Below, piece after piece: positions 38,374-47,392 of a stretch of 64,000 bases of DNA; the stretch's first letter is position 1, and each line of letters starts with the position of its first letter. The notes under the pieces are model-generated. The model had not been told where the DNA came from. It saw only the letters and a program-made list of their open reading frames with translations, and did no database searches. Made by a program: the position numbers and the translations under genes. The stretch lies in assembly GCF_021735925.1 (NCBI RefSeq), contig NZ_WMEA01000001.1:1704001-1768000 (forward strand), written 5' to 3'. The DNA is from Loktanella sp. M215 (lineage in GTDB: Bacteria > Pseudomonadota > Alphaproteobacteria > Rhodobacterales > Rhodobacteraceae).

Positions 38374-39606
38374 TCAGAACAACGTCAGCTGTTCCGGGGG
38401 CGGCGCAAAGCGCGCGCGCAGGTCAAGGCTGTCAGTCAGCCCGCCCGGCGTCCAGTCCAGTGCCGTCACGAAGGCGCGCGCCTTCTTCAGGCTTGCCCCA
38501 AGCCGCAGCAGGTCGTCATAGCGCAGCGTCCGGTGACGGCGTGTCGTCAGGATGCGGTTCACCGTCTTGGTGCCGAACCCCGGCACGCGCAGCAGCATAT
38601 CACGCCCGGCCCGGTTCACGTCCAGCGGAAACAGGTGCCGGTTCTGCAGCGCCCAGGCAAGCTTTGGGTCAATCTCCAGATCCAGATTGCCGCCCTGGGC
38701 GACCGATGTGATCTCGTCCACGCCGAACCCGTAAAACCGCATCAGCCAATCCGCCTGATACAGCCGGTGTTCGCGCATCAGGGGCGGCTTGATCAGGGGC
38801 AGCTTGGCCGTGCTGTCGGGGATCGGCGAGAAGGCGGAATAATAGACACGCCGCAGCTTGTAGTCGCCGTAAAGCGAGGTCGATCGGGTCAGGATCGTCG
38901 CATCCGTGGCGCCGTCGGCGCCTACGATCATCTGCGTCGACTGCCCGGCGGGGGCAAAGACAGGGGGGCGCTTGCCCGTGTAACTACGGTCCTTGGATGC
39001 GGCGCGCGCGGTGCGGACATTGCCCATCGCCGCCCGGATCGTCACCGGGTTCTTTTCGGGGGCAAAGGCCTGCACGCTGCGGTCCGTCGGCAGTTCGACG
39101 TTGATCGACAGGCGGTCGGCGTAAAGCCCCGCCTCTGCGATGATCTCGGGGGCGGCATCGGGGATCGTCTTGAGGTGGATGTAGCCCCGAAAATTCTCGA
39201 CCGTGCGCAGGCGCTTGGCGATGCGGACCATGTCGGACATCGTGTCATCCGGGTTGCGGATCACGCCCGATGACAGAAACAGCCCTTCGATGTAGTTGCG
39301 GCGGTAGAATTCCAGCGTCAGGCTGACGACCTCGTCCACGCTGAACCGGGCACGCGTCACGTTGGACGACACCCGGTTCACGCAATAGGCGCAGTCGTAG
39401 ATGCAGAAATTCGTCATCAAGATCTTCAGCAGACTGATGCAGCGCCCGTCGGGGGCGTAGGCATGGCAGATGCCGGACCCTTCGGTGCTGCCCAGCCCCT
39501 TGCCGTCGCGGCTGTCACGCCGGGTTGTGCCGCTGGACGCGCAGGATGCGTCATAGCGGGCGGCGTCCGACAGGATCGCGAGTTTCTGGTGCAAGGTTTG
39601 TGCCAT
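38374..39606 (-). CDS. Putative DNA modification/repair radical SAM protein (TIGR03916 type)
   Basis: 410 residues from the ATG at 39606. A radical SAM CxxxCxxC site is at Cys68, Cys72 and Cys75 (FCIYDCAYC), set in the family's characteristic surroundings (LAILSDAARYDASCASSG at the start, HLKTIPDA, and DRLSINVELP). The C-terminus has a helix-hairpin-helix-like LLRVPGFGTKTVNRIL, suggesting DNA binding. Its substrate is unknown. In other bacteria it is nearly always next to a DUF4130 gene, as here. Earlier in-frame ATGs at 39615 and 39630 lie inside the LexA box and promoter, so the start at 39606 is preferred; it would be leaderless. Confidence 0.85.
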   Translation of the reverse strand: MAQTLHQKLAILSDAARYDASCASSGTTRRDSRDGKGLGSTEGSGICHAYAPDGRCISLLKILMTNFCIYDCAYCVNRVSSNVTRARFSVDEVVSLTLEFYRRNYIEGLFLSSGVIRNPDDTMSDMVRIAKRLRTVENFRGYIHLKTIPDAAPEIIAEAGLYADRLSINVELPTDRSVQAFAPEKNPVTIRAAMGNVRTARAASKDRSYTGKRPPVFAPAGQSTQMIVGADGATDATILTRSTSLYGDYKLRRVYYSAFSPIPDSTAKLPLIKPPLMREHRLYQADWLMRFYGFGVDEITSVAQGGNLDLEIDPKLAWALQNRHLFPLDVNRAGRDMLLRVPGFGTKTVNRILTTRRHRTLRYDDLLRLGASLKKARAFVTALDWTPGGLTDSLDLRARFAPPPEQLTLF

Positions 39607-39642
39607 GATGTTCATGGTATGTTCGCGCATGGATCATGACAA
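39604..39642 (-). promoter_or_regulatory. LexA-controlled, apparently leaderless promoter of the radical-SAM/udgX operon
   Basis: On the minus strand: -35 TTGTCA (39637-39642), a 17-base spacer, -10 TACCAT (39614-39619), then 7 bases to the ATG at 39606. The perfect direct repeat GAAC-N7-GAAC (39610-39624; GTTC-N7-GTTC on the plus strand) covers the -10. That repeat is the known LexA box of alphaproteobacteria. LexA bound here would block the polymerase and DNA damage would release it. Confidence 0.8.
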
Positions 39643-39776
39643 GTGCAATCTCGGTCAGCCAGGCAAATGTCGCCGGAATACTGCAGCAGTTCGGTTTCCC
39701 GCGCGCGTCCCTGCCTGCTCTTCCCTCGCGGCTCAGGCGGTCTCATTCGGATCGCGGCTTTCTCGTCTGCGCGTGA
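39636..39776 (+). CDS. Possible 46-codon gene divergent from the LexA box
   Basis: The ATG at 39636 lies 12 bases beyond the LexA box and opens a frame with high GC3 ending at a TGA (39774-39776). It would encode a short, basic, uncharacterised peptide. No ribosome-binding site is seen and two other frames are also open over part of it, so this is tentative. A second short plus-strand frame (39831-39944) overlaps the neighbouring minus-strand gene and is not called. Confidence 0.2.
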   Translation: MTSAISVSQANVAGILQQFGFPRASLPALPSRLRRSHSDRGFLVCA

Positions 39777-39877
39777 CCGATCAGTGATGTTGGCTGCGCT
39801 TTGCGACGGCCCCTCCGGGGCGGCCCGAAAATGCGGGCGGAGCCTTTGAAAGCGCTTCAGCGATCGCGAAGTGGACG

Positions 39878-40081
39878 TCAGATTCTGGAGCTGTTCGGAT
39901 CCGATCTGCCGCAGCTCCACCGCTTGATCCGCCAGTTCGGATGACCTTCGGACCACATTGCAAGTTGTCCGGGCGCACCATTCATGCAGGCCATCACGGG
40001 CATGTCTGCAAACAGAAGGTGTTCGGTTTTACATTCCTGTGGCGCCGTCGACAGACAGACCAGAAAGACAAGTTCAATCAT
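39878..40081 (-). CDS. Small uncharacterised protein, 67 residues
   Basis: Starts at 40081 after a good AGGAG six bases upstream. The sequence opens with a hydrophobic IELVFLVCLST, followed by a Cys-bearing CKTEHLLF, then ACMNGA, HPNWRIKRWSC, which resembles a small conserved family in Rhodobacterales of unknown function. The spaced Cys residues suggest a disulfide-linked, exported fold. Function is not known. It stands alone. Confidence 0.55.
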   Translation of the reverse strand: MIELVFLVCLSTAPQECKTEHLLFADMPVMACMNGAPGQLAMWSEGHPNWRIKRWSCGRSDPNSSRI

Positions 40082-40285
40082 CTGAAACTCCTGAAAACGG
40101 AATTGATGTGCCGACGATGCTGCAGGTGCGAAGGTGACCCCAAACGAAAACGTCCGAAGTGCTGCGGCCAGCGATGCGGATCGCCTGCCGTTGCTCAATC
40201 CTTCAGCATGGTGATCTGGCAAGTGACATAGCGTAAAGCCGCGCTGCGGCGAGTGGACGGCCTGGCCGTCCCTTGTCGCTGTCTT

Positions 40286-40309
40286 GCGGACCAGCCTTGG
40301 CTGGTCCGC
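40286..40309. terminator. Stem-loop after the ene-reductase gene
   Basis: GCGGACCAGC-cttg-GCTGGTCCGC is a perfect 10-bp stem with a 4-base loop, located 9 bases past the stop codon of the minus-strand gene. No T-run follows. Confidence 0.65.
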
Positions 40310-40317
40310 GATGTGGC

Positions 40318-41424
40318 TTAAGCGAGCGTCTTGAGGTCTTCTGCGTCAAAGCCCTGCAGCTCTTCCATGCGATCGTCGCGGACTTTTTCCACCCAATGGG
40401 CATCCGACAGGATCGCGCGGCCGACGGCGATCAGGTCGAACTCGTCCTTTTCCATCCGGGTGACCAGACGGTCGAGCGGCGTGGTCTGCGATGCTTCCCC
40501 GGCAAAGGCGCCACCGAAGTCGGAGTTCAGACCGACAGAGCCCACGCTGATCGTGGCAGCCCCGGTCAGTTTCTTGGCCCAGCCGGCAAAGTTCAGACCC
40601 TCTGCGCCGTCCAGCTCGGGGAATTCGGGTTCCCAGAACCGGCGCTGTGAACAGTGCAGCATGTCGGCACCGGCCTCGACCAATGGCATCAGCCAATCGG
40701 TCATCTCGTCCGGGGTGGCGGCCAGACGCGCGGTATAATCCTGCTGCTTCCACTGGCTGACGCGCAGGATCAGCGGAAAGTCGGGACCGACGGCAGCACG
40801 GATCGCGGTGATGATCTCGGCTGCAAAGCGCGACCGTTCCTTGATCGTCGGACCGTTCCAGGCGTCGTCGCGCAGGTTCGTGCCGGACCAGAAGAACTGG
40901 TCGATCAGGTAACCGTGGGCGCCGTGGACCTCGACCGCGTCAAAGCCCGCGTCCTTGGCCAGTTTCGCCGAGGATGCGAAGGCCGCGATGGTGTCGGCGA
41001 TATCTTCTTGGGTCATCGCATGGCCGCGCGGCTCGCCAGGGCCGACCAGCCCGGATGGGCTTTCGACCTCGGCCTCGGGTTCCCACTTGCCACCGCGGGT
41101 CGATCCGGTGTGCCAGATTTGCGGTGCGATCTTTCCGCCTGCGGCGTGGACGGCGTCGGCGACATTCTTCCAGCCAGCCATTGCCTTGTCACCGTGAAAG
41201 AACGGGATGCCGGGCGTGTTGCGCGAGGCGGGGCGGTCGATCACGGTGCCTTCGGTCAGGATCAGACCCACATCGGCGGCGGCACGGCGCTTGTAGTATG
41301 CGACCTGCGGCTGCCCGGGGATGCCCTCTGGCGCCATGCTGCGCGTCATGGGGGCCATGACGATGCGGTTGGGCAGGTTCAGCCCCTTGAGCGAGAAGGG
41401 GCGAAAGAGTGTGTCGGTCTTCAT
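40318..41424 (-). CDS. Old-yellow-enzyme-family ene-reductase
   Basis: 368 residues, an FMN-dependent TIM barrel. LKGLNLPNRIVMAPMTRSMA, the active-site IWHTGS (where most relatives have HxGR/H), GFDAVEVHGAHGYLIDQFF, and the late ISVGSVG / LIAVGRAILSD phosphate-binding motifs fit the OYE/NemA group. Such enzymes reduce activated C=C bonds with NAD(P)H and are often part of electrophile responses. The start at 41424 gives the standard KTDTLFRPF opening. The HxlR regulator gene is divergent and probably controls it. Confidence 0.9.
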   Translation of the reverse strand: MKTDTLFRPFSLKGLNLPNRIVMAPMTRSMAPEGIPGQPQVAYYKRRAAADVGLILTEGTVIDRPASRNTPGIPFFHGDKAMAGWKNVADAVHAAGGKIAPQIWHTGSTRGGKWEPEAEVESPSGLVGPGEPRGHAMTQEDIADTIAAFASSAKLAKDAGFDAVEVHGAHGYLIDQFFWSGTNLRDDAWNGPTIKERSRFAAEIITAIRAAVGPDFPLILRVSQWKQQDYTARLAATPDEMTDWLMPLVEAGADMLHCSQRRFWEPEFPELDGAEGLNFAGWAKKLTGAATISVGSVGLNSDFGGAFAGEASQTTPLDRLVTRMEKDEFDLIAVGRAILSDAHWVEKVRDDRMEELQGFDAEDLKTLA

Positions 41425-41478
41425 GACGTATCCTGATTGGTTTTGTCTTTGCGACCGCTTAGGTATACATTGTGCACT

Positions 41479-41508
41479 TGGTGTCCAGAGCGCACTTTGA
41501 TGACACCA
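41479..41508. promoter_or_regulatory. Candidate HxlR operator between ene-reductase and regulator
   Basis: TGGTGTC (41479-41485) is the inverse of GACACCA (41502-41508), separated by 16 bases, just before the regulator's start at 41527. GTGCAC at 41472-41477 and GTATAC at 41463-41468 are further short palindromes in the same 100-base gap. Confidence 0.4.
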
Positions 41509-41526
41509 GGTCACCCGGAGGAAACC

Positions 41527-41910
41527 ATGCTGCACGAGACCCCCTGCGCCGGATCGCATTTTTCGGTCGATTGCCCGTCGCGCCTGTTGTTCGATCAGGT
41601 GGCCGACAAGTGGTCGATGATGATCATGACCGTCCTGAACGGAGGCGGCACCCGTTTCAACGACCTCAAGCGCAGGCTGGAGGGCGTGTCGCAGAAGTCG
41701 CTGTCGATGACCCTCAAGCGGCTGGAGCGCAACGGGATCATCGCGCGCACCGTCGTGGCCAGCACGCCGCCGGGGGTGCTGTATGAATTGACTCCACTGG
41801 GACTGACGTTATTGCCGCCGTTTCAGGCGATCTATCGCTGGGCGAACGACAACATGCACGCGGTCGAGGCGGCCCGGCTGGCCTACGACGGAAACCACGG
41901 CGCGAATTGA
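41527..41910 (+). CDS. HxlR-family transcriptional regulator
   Basis: 127 residues: a winged helix with the HxlR signature (CPSRLLFDQVADKWSMMIM, LKRRLEGVSQKSLSMTLKRLERNGII, YELTPLG). Cys7 and Cys16 lie near the N-terminus, where redox-sensing members of the family carry their reactive Cys. GGAGGAA precedes the ATG at 41527. Divergent from the ene-reductase gene, which is its likely target; the signal may be quinones or other electrophiles (inference from family). Confidence 0.88.
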   Translation: MLHETPCAGSHFSVDCPSRLLFDQVADKWSMMIMTVLNGGGTRFNDLKRRLEGVSQKSLSMTLKRLERNGIIARTVVASTPPGVLYELTPLGLTLLPPFQAIYRWANDNMHAVEAARLAYDGNHGAN

Positions 41911-42195
41911 TCCGCGCGCGGGCCCTGGGTCAATGACCGAATCGCCGGCCCTTGGATGATCGCACGGACGCGGCGATTTTTGGGGCCGGGGCCTGATGAT
42001 CGGCTAGGGGAAGGGGGTGGGGGTGTCACCCCCTGCCACCCGGCCTGGCCACGCCCCTGCGCTCCACATTCGCAGCGCCAAGATAGCGACGGCCGCGGGT
42101 GGCGGAGCTTTCCAATGGCTCACAGCCAATCAGCGTCACGGGACGCCAAGTCCTACTGCGGCTAGAGGGCCAAGTGCTGCGCCGTGACCCATTGG
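41911..42195. other. Gene-free stretch with GC-rich palindrome
   Basis: 285 bases with no convincing frame. GGGGGTG-t-CACCCCC at 42019-42033 is a perfect palindrome, inside a larger imperfect G/C hairpin. It could act as terminator for the HxlR gene or be a repeat remnant. Confidence 0.4.
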
Positions 42196-42450
42196 CTAGG
42201 GCTTGATCAACATATCTTCGATCTGGTCGGCAAGGCGGGCAAGCGGCAAGAGATTGTCACTGTGTCCGTCCTTCAAGTTTTTATCGGCTTCCTTGCCAAG
42301 CAGTTCGTGTAGATGCACTGCAAATGCGTCTAAGGCGTTACTTTCCAGTGAGTTGGCAAAACTGGCCAAAGCATAAAGCCAGGCTTTTCGTTCGATCTGC
42401 AATTCTGCGACCGCGTCCTCAAGGACCAAAAGCCGTTCTTGATGATCCAT
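42196..42450 (-). CDS. Small helical protein of unknown function, lower GC
   Basis: 84 residues, acidic and predicted all alpha-helical with coiled-coil character at the N-terminus (HQERLLVLEDAVAELQIERKAW). Base composition is visibly lower in GC than neighbours and codon use is less biased, suggesting transfer. It lies 226 bases from the 3' end of tRNA-Ala, a common integration site. No family is recognised. The ATG has only a weak AGGCAATC upstream. Confidence 0.5.
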   Translation of the reverse strand: MDHQERLLVLEDAVAELQIERKAWLYALASFANSLESNALDAFAVHLHELLGKEADKNLKDGHSDNLLPLARLADQIEDMLIKP

Positions 42451-42676
42451 CAGATTGCCTATTTTGCTTCTTAAAACTGTCGCATGGTCGCAGGATCCGC
42501 CGCACTCTTCCTCTTTAAGTCCCCTGCATCAAGAGACGCAACGGTCACGCAATTCCTGCGCTTTTGCCGGTAGTAGCTTCATGTTTTCGTGAAAGCCCGC
42601 TGGTGGGATAAATGGTGGGACAGTCCGCGGGTCGCGGCTATTTCCCAGTAATCTTAATTGTTTGAATAGGGCGGTT
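42451..42676. other. Lower-GC stretch next to the tRNA-Ala 3' end
   Basis: 226 bases without a gene. It contains a direct repeat GGTGGGA (as GGTGGGATAAATGGTGGGA, near 42602-42620), similar to the terminal TGGTGGAG at the tRNA's end. Together with the low-GC gene beside it, it may be a scar of a past integration. No full att duplication was found. Confidence 0.3.
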
Positions 42677-42752
<76 letters not shown>

Positions 42753-42851
42753 GAACCGTGTGACGCGAACCGCGTCGTCTGTCTGGCGCTGTCTATGCAG
42801 CGACCGGGACGAGATCAAGCATGAAATCGCGTCCCGGCGTCATCTTTTTCG

Positions 42852-43178
42852 TCAGTCGTCGTCGCCCTTGCTGACGTCGGCAATGTCGTCGAGGCTGACG
42901 GTGTCATCATCGTCGTCTTCCAGGACATCATCGCCCAGATCGACGTCCTCGTCCTCGTCATCATCGTCGTCCAGAACCAGATCGTCCTCTTCGTCGGCGA
43001 CCTTCATCTTCTTGGTCTGCGCGTCTTCGGCATCGGCGACCATGGTGCGGGTCTTCGATGTCTCGATGTTGACGACGTTGCCCGTGTAGGGGCTGACGAC
43101 GGGAGTCTTGTTCAGGTCATAGAAGCGCTTGCCCGTTTCCGGGCACAGGCGCTTGGTGCCCCATTCTTCTTTCGGCAT
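42852..43178 (-). CDS. FYDLN-acid family protein (TIGR02300)
   Basis: 108 residues. The first half is conserved: GTKRLCPETGKRFYDLNK and PVVSPYTG, containing the FYDLN motif that names the family. The second half is almost all Asp and Glu. Found in many alphaproteobacteria; function unknown. The start at 43178 follows an AAGGGGG site. It lies between tRNA-Ala and a divergent metallopeptidase gene. Confidence 0.85.
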   Translation of the reverse strand: MPKEEWGTKRLCPETGKRFYDLNKTPVVSPYTGNVVNIETSKTRTMVADAEDAQTKKMKVADEEDDLVLDDDDDEDEDVDLGDDVLEDDDDDTVSLDDIADVSKGDDD

Positions 43179-43290
43179 GGGTAACCCCCTTATGAATATC
43201 GGTGCGGCCCTTGCGGCGGCCTGACGTCCCCTGCCATAAGGCAGAAGCGGTGTCAAAGACCTTTGCTGCCGGGCGGGACAAAGGATGCAT

Positions 43291-43977
43291 ATGGGCCGCG
43301 ACCTGATCATTGGCAACCCCCCGATTGCGGTGGACCTGCGCCGCTCTGCGCAGGCGCGACGGTTGAGCCTGCGTGTGTCCCGGCTGGACGGCAAGGTGAC
43401 CCTGACCATGCCGCCCCGTGCGCCGGAACGCGAAGCGATCGCCTTTCTGAAAGAGCGCGAGGCCTGGTTGCGGGGGCATCTGGCGGATGTGGCCCCGCAG
43501 GCCCCCGTCGCGGCCGGGGAAGAGGTCCTGTATCGCGGCAGGCTGCTGCCGATCCGGCATCATGCGGGCCGCGGCGTGCGGGTGGACGCGGATGCGGTCT
43601 ATCTGGCCAAGGGGGCGGGGGCCGCGGCGCTGAAGGCCTTCATGCGGGCGCAGGCGCGCGACGTGTTGACCACAGCCTGCGACCATTATGCCGCACGGGT
43701 GCGACGTCCCTATAAGCGGCTGACCCTGCGGGATACGCGGTCGCGCTGGGGGTCCTGCACATCCGACGGTGCACTGATGTTTTCGTGGCGGCTGATCATG
43801 GCGCCGCCGGAGGTGCTGGACTACGTCGCCGCCCACGAGGTGGCACATCTGGTCGAGATGAACCACTCGCAGGCCTTCTGGGACGTGGTCGCGGCCCTTG
43901 TGCCGGATTACGCGCGTCACCGGCTGTGGCTGCGCGAACATGGCGATCAACTGCACCGGCTGCGGTTCGATGGCTGA
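43291..43977 (+). CDS. YgjP/DUF45-type zinc metallopeptidase
   Basis: 228 residues. The zinc-binding HEVAH, followed by a third ligand His in MNHSQAFW, identifies the M48-related YgjP-like (WLM/DUF45) family. The N-terminal QARRLSLRVSRLDGKVTLTMP and RWGSCTSDGALMFSWRL segments are conserved. No signal peptide, so cytoplasmic; related WLM/SprT proteases act in DNA-protein crosslink repair, but the role of this one is unknown. The ATG at 43291 was chosen over one two codons earlier because AAAGG is then spaced well. It ends 12 bases before the GntR gene. Confidence 0.85.
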   Translation: MGRDLIIGNPPIAVDLRRSAQARRLSLRVSRLDGKVTLTMPPRAPEREAIAFLKEREAWLRGHLADVAPQAPVAAGEEVLYRGRLLPIRHHAGRGVRVDADAVYLAKGAGAAALKAFMRAQARDVLTTACDHYAARVRRPYKRLTLRDTRSRWGSCTSDGALMFSWRLIMAPPEVLDYVAAHEVAHLVEMNHSQAFWDVVAALVPDYARHRLWLREHGDQLHRLRFDG

Positions 43978-43989
43978 CGGGGGCGCCGC

Positions 43990-44637
43990 ATGATCCCGCC
44001 GCGTGTGCCGGCAACACCGGGCGCCGCCCATGACCGCGTCTTTCGCGCCTTGCGGACCCGTATCCTGCACGGGCAGGTCGAACCGGGAACGACGCTGACG
44101 CTGCGCGGGATCGCCCGCGATTTCGAAGTCTCGATGACCCCCGCGCGCGAGGCGGTGCGGCGGCTGGCCTCGGAAGGGGCGCTGTCGCTGTCGGCCACGG
44201 GCCGGATCAGCACGCCGCTGTTGTCGAACGAACGGATCGAGGAGCTGGCGACCCTGCGCGCGCTGCTGGAACCGGAACTGGCATCCCGGGCGCTGCCCCG
44301 CGCGCATTTTGCCCTGATCGAGCGGCTGGAGACGATCAACCTCGGCGTCAGCCAGATGGTCGCGCGCCATGACGCGAGTGGCTATATCCGGATGAACCTT
44401 GAATTTCACCGCACGCTTTACCTGCGCGCGCAGTCGCCCGCGATCCTTGCGATGACAGAGACGGTCTGGCTGCAACTGGGGCCAACGATGCGGGCGCTCT
44501 ATGGCCGTCTGAACCGCACCGATCCGCCGATGCACCATCGGTTGATTCTGGCGGCGCTGAAGGCAGGGGACGAGCCGGGGCTGCGGCTTGCGGTGCGCGG
44601 TGACGTGACCAAGGGGCTGCGGCTGCTGAAGGCCTGA
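43990..44637 (+). CDS. GntR-family regulator, FadR/FCD subgroup
   Basis: 215 residues. A winged helix at the N-terminus (RTRILHGQVEPGTTLTLRGIARDF then MTPAREAVRRLASEGAL) is followed by an all-helical FCD ligand-binding domain with metal-ligand pattern residues (Asp/His in NLEFHRTLY and MHHRLILAAL). The effector is unknown; FCD regulators usually control acid or sugar metabolism. Placed directly after the metallopeptidase gene, with a terminator hairpin behind it. Confidence 0.88.
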   Translation: MIPPRVPATPGAAHDRVFRALRTRILHGQVEPGTTLTLRGIARDFEVSMTPAREAVRRLASEGALSLSATGRISTPLLSNERIEELATLRALLEPELASRALPRAHFALIERLETINLGVSQMVARHDASGYIRMNLEFHRTLYLRAQSPAILAMTETVWLQLGPTMRALYGRLNRTDPPMHHRLILAALKAGDEPGLRLAVRGDVTKGLRLLKA

Positions 44638-44650
44638 GCATTTGGCCAGC

Positions 44651-44723
44651 GGCAGAGGGGGGCTGTCTGCCCCCCGTCGCGTGCCGCGCCTCCCCCCGAG
44701 GATATTTTCAAAACAGAGAGGGG
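44651..44723. repeat. Hairpin plus Rhodobacterales-type intergenic repeat, copy 2
   Basis: GGGGGGC-tgtct-GCCCCCC (44657-44675) forms a terminator-like stem for the GntR gene. It is followed by CTCCCCCCGAGGATATTTTC and AAAACAGAGAGG, the same composite element seen near 34390. Confidence 0.6.
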
Positions 44724-44808
44724 CTGGCGTTTACTGGTCGTTAACGCTGCTGCGCCTTTATGGAGTGGCGGGACAGGCAGGGATGCCGATGGCCGTAAAC
44801 AGAGAGAG

Positions 44809-44832
44809 GCCCCCGGAGATGATCCCGGGGGC
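44809..44832. terminator. Stem-loop after lpdA
   Basis: GCCCCCGG / CCGGGGGC, an 8-bp stem with an 8-base loop, lies 12 bases past the lpdA stop on the minus strand. Confidence 0.65.
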
Positions 44833-44843
44833 TGATCTTTTGG

Positions 44844-46232
<1,389 letters not shown>

Positions 46233-46245
46233 ATTGGGCCTCCGT

Positions 46246-46656
46246 TCAGATGAGGGCAGAGAGAAGCATGAGCATGGTCGCCGTGAACCCGACCATCCAG
46301 ATGATCGAGCGCCAGGGCGTCAGCCCGAAGTAATAGGCGGGGATGTAGAGGACGCGGGCCGCCAGATAGGCCCAGGCGCACACTGCGGTCAGGCCCGTTG
46401 CCTTGTCGCCCAGCGTCAGGACGACCACGGCAAGGGTGAACAGGATCAACCCTTCGAAATGGTTGTTCAGCGCACGGATCAGGCGGCCGGTGCGGGGACT
46501 GACCTGTTCGGTGATCGGCTTGCCAAGACGGTCGGGGTCGCGCGGGCCCATCGTCTTGCCCGCCGGCAGTTCGAGGTTTGTGCGCACCGCCATCAGGACG
46601 AATTGCACCCCTTGCAGCAGACCGGCGAGGGTCAGGACCGTCAGTTCAGTCGTCAT
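46246..46656 (-). CDS. MAPEG-family membrane protein
   Basis: 136 residues with four predicted membrane helices. The conserved polar [10 protein letters not shown] and [13 protein letters not shown] identify MAPEG (membrane-associated proteins in eicosanoid and glutathione metabolism). Bacterial functions are poorly known. The start overlaps the stop of the second MAPEG gene (ATGA). It is part of the suc-lpd gene string, though a hairpin after sucB may separate transcripts. Confidence 0.85.
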   Translation of the reverse strand: MTTELTVLTLAGLLQGVQFVLMAVRTNLELPAGKTMGPRDPDRLGKPITEQVSPRTGRLIRALNNHFEGLILFTLAVVVLTLGDKATGLTAVCAWAYLAARVLYIPAYYFGLTPWRSIIWMVGFTATMLMLLSALI

Positions 46657-47042
46657 AGCGCCACCACATAAAGCCAGATCGTCGCCAGCAGGCCCGCCAC
46701 CCAGACGAGAGTGCGCAGGCCGGGGATCCCCGCGACGTAGATGATGGGATAAAGGATACGCGCCACCAGAAAGACCTGTGCCGCGAGGATCGCACTGTCG
46801 AGCACCATCGGTTTCGTCGCCTGCAACAGGACCGCAGGCGCGAAAAGGGCGAGCGACACAACCGAATTGTCCTTGGCCCGGGCCAGACGTGCAGCGCGCC
46901 CGGTCGGTGGGCCGACATCATCGCGCGGCCCCAGCATGGCGGAGATGCCGTGCTGTGCGATGCCCACCATGGCCTGTGCATTCAACAGCACGATGACCCA
47001 AAGGGCGTAAAGCGCGAGGATCGAGAAGATGTTGGACAACAA
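46653..47042 (-). CDS. MAPEG-like membrane protein, second copy
   Basis: 129 residues with four hydrophobic helices. ARAKDNSVVSLALFAPAVLL and ARILYPIIYVAGI parallel the motifs of the downstream copy, so the two are likely an old duplication (divergent in sequence). Together they may form a hetero-oligomer (inference). Overlaps the next gene by 4 bases. Confidence 0.8.
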   Translation of the reverse strand: MLSNIFSILALYALWVIVLLNAQAMVGIAQHGISAMLGPRDDVGPPTGRAARLARAKDNSVVSLALFAPAVLLQATKPMVLDSAILAAQVFLVARILYPIIYVAGIPGLRTLVWVAGLLATIWLYVVAL

Positions 47043-47089
47043 GGGCGGCCTTTCTGGCGGAAGGATGGCTGTGAAGCCACGTTAAAGCA

Positions 47090-47332
47090 TCACGCGGTCT
47101 TGAGGAACCGTCCGGTGACCTGCGATCCGGTCTGGCGTTCCGCGTCAAGCCAGGCCTTGGCCCGTGCCTTGTCGTTCACATCGAACAGGCACAGCACCGA
47201 TCCGGCATCATCCGCATCGTGCCACATCTGCATCAGTGTCAAACCGGCGTTCATGCGCTTTTCCGCCTCCGCATCGAAAGCGGATTTGAAGGCGGCAAAA
47301 TCGCCGGTTTTCATCTGGGTCAGCAGTTGCAT
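47090..47332 (-). CDS. Small conserved-looking protein of unknown function
   Basis: 80 residues, no signal or membrane segment. QLLTQMKTGDFAAFKSAFDAE and the pattern GLTLMQMWHDADDAGSVLCLFDV suggest a small ferredoxin-like (dimeric alpha/beta barrel) fold, as in monooxygenase-like ABM proteins, but this is only a pattern judgement. Sits between sucB and the MAPEG genes on the same strand. Confidence 0.6.
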   Translation of the reverse strand: MQLLTQMKTGDFAAFKSAFDAEAEKRMNAGLTLMQMWHDADDAGSVLCLFDVNDKARAKAWLDAERQTGSQVTGRFLKTA

Positions 47333-47355
47333 GCGCGTGATCTTTCAAAAGGACT

Positions 47356-47378
47356 GTGGCGGGCCAATGACCCGCCAC
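47356..47378 (-). terminator. Stem-loop after sucB
   Basis: GTGGCGGG / CCCGCCAC is a perfect 8-bp stem with a 7-base loop. On the minus strand it is followed by AGTCCTTTTG, a weak T-run. It lies 14 bases past the sucB stop and may end or attenuate the suc transcript. Confidence 0.6.
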
Positions 47379-47392
47379 GGCGTCTTGTTCCG

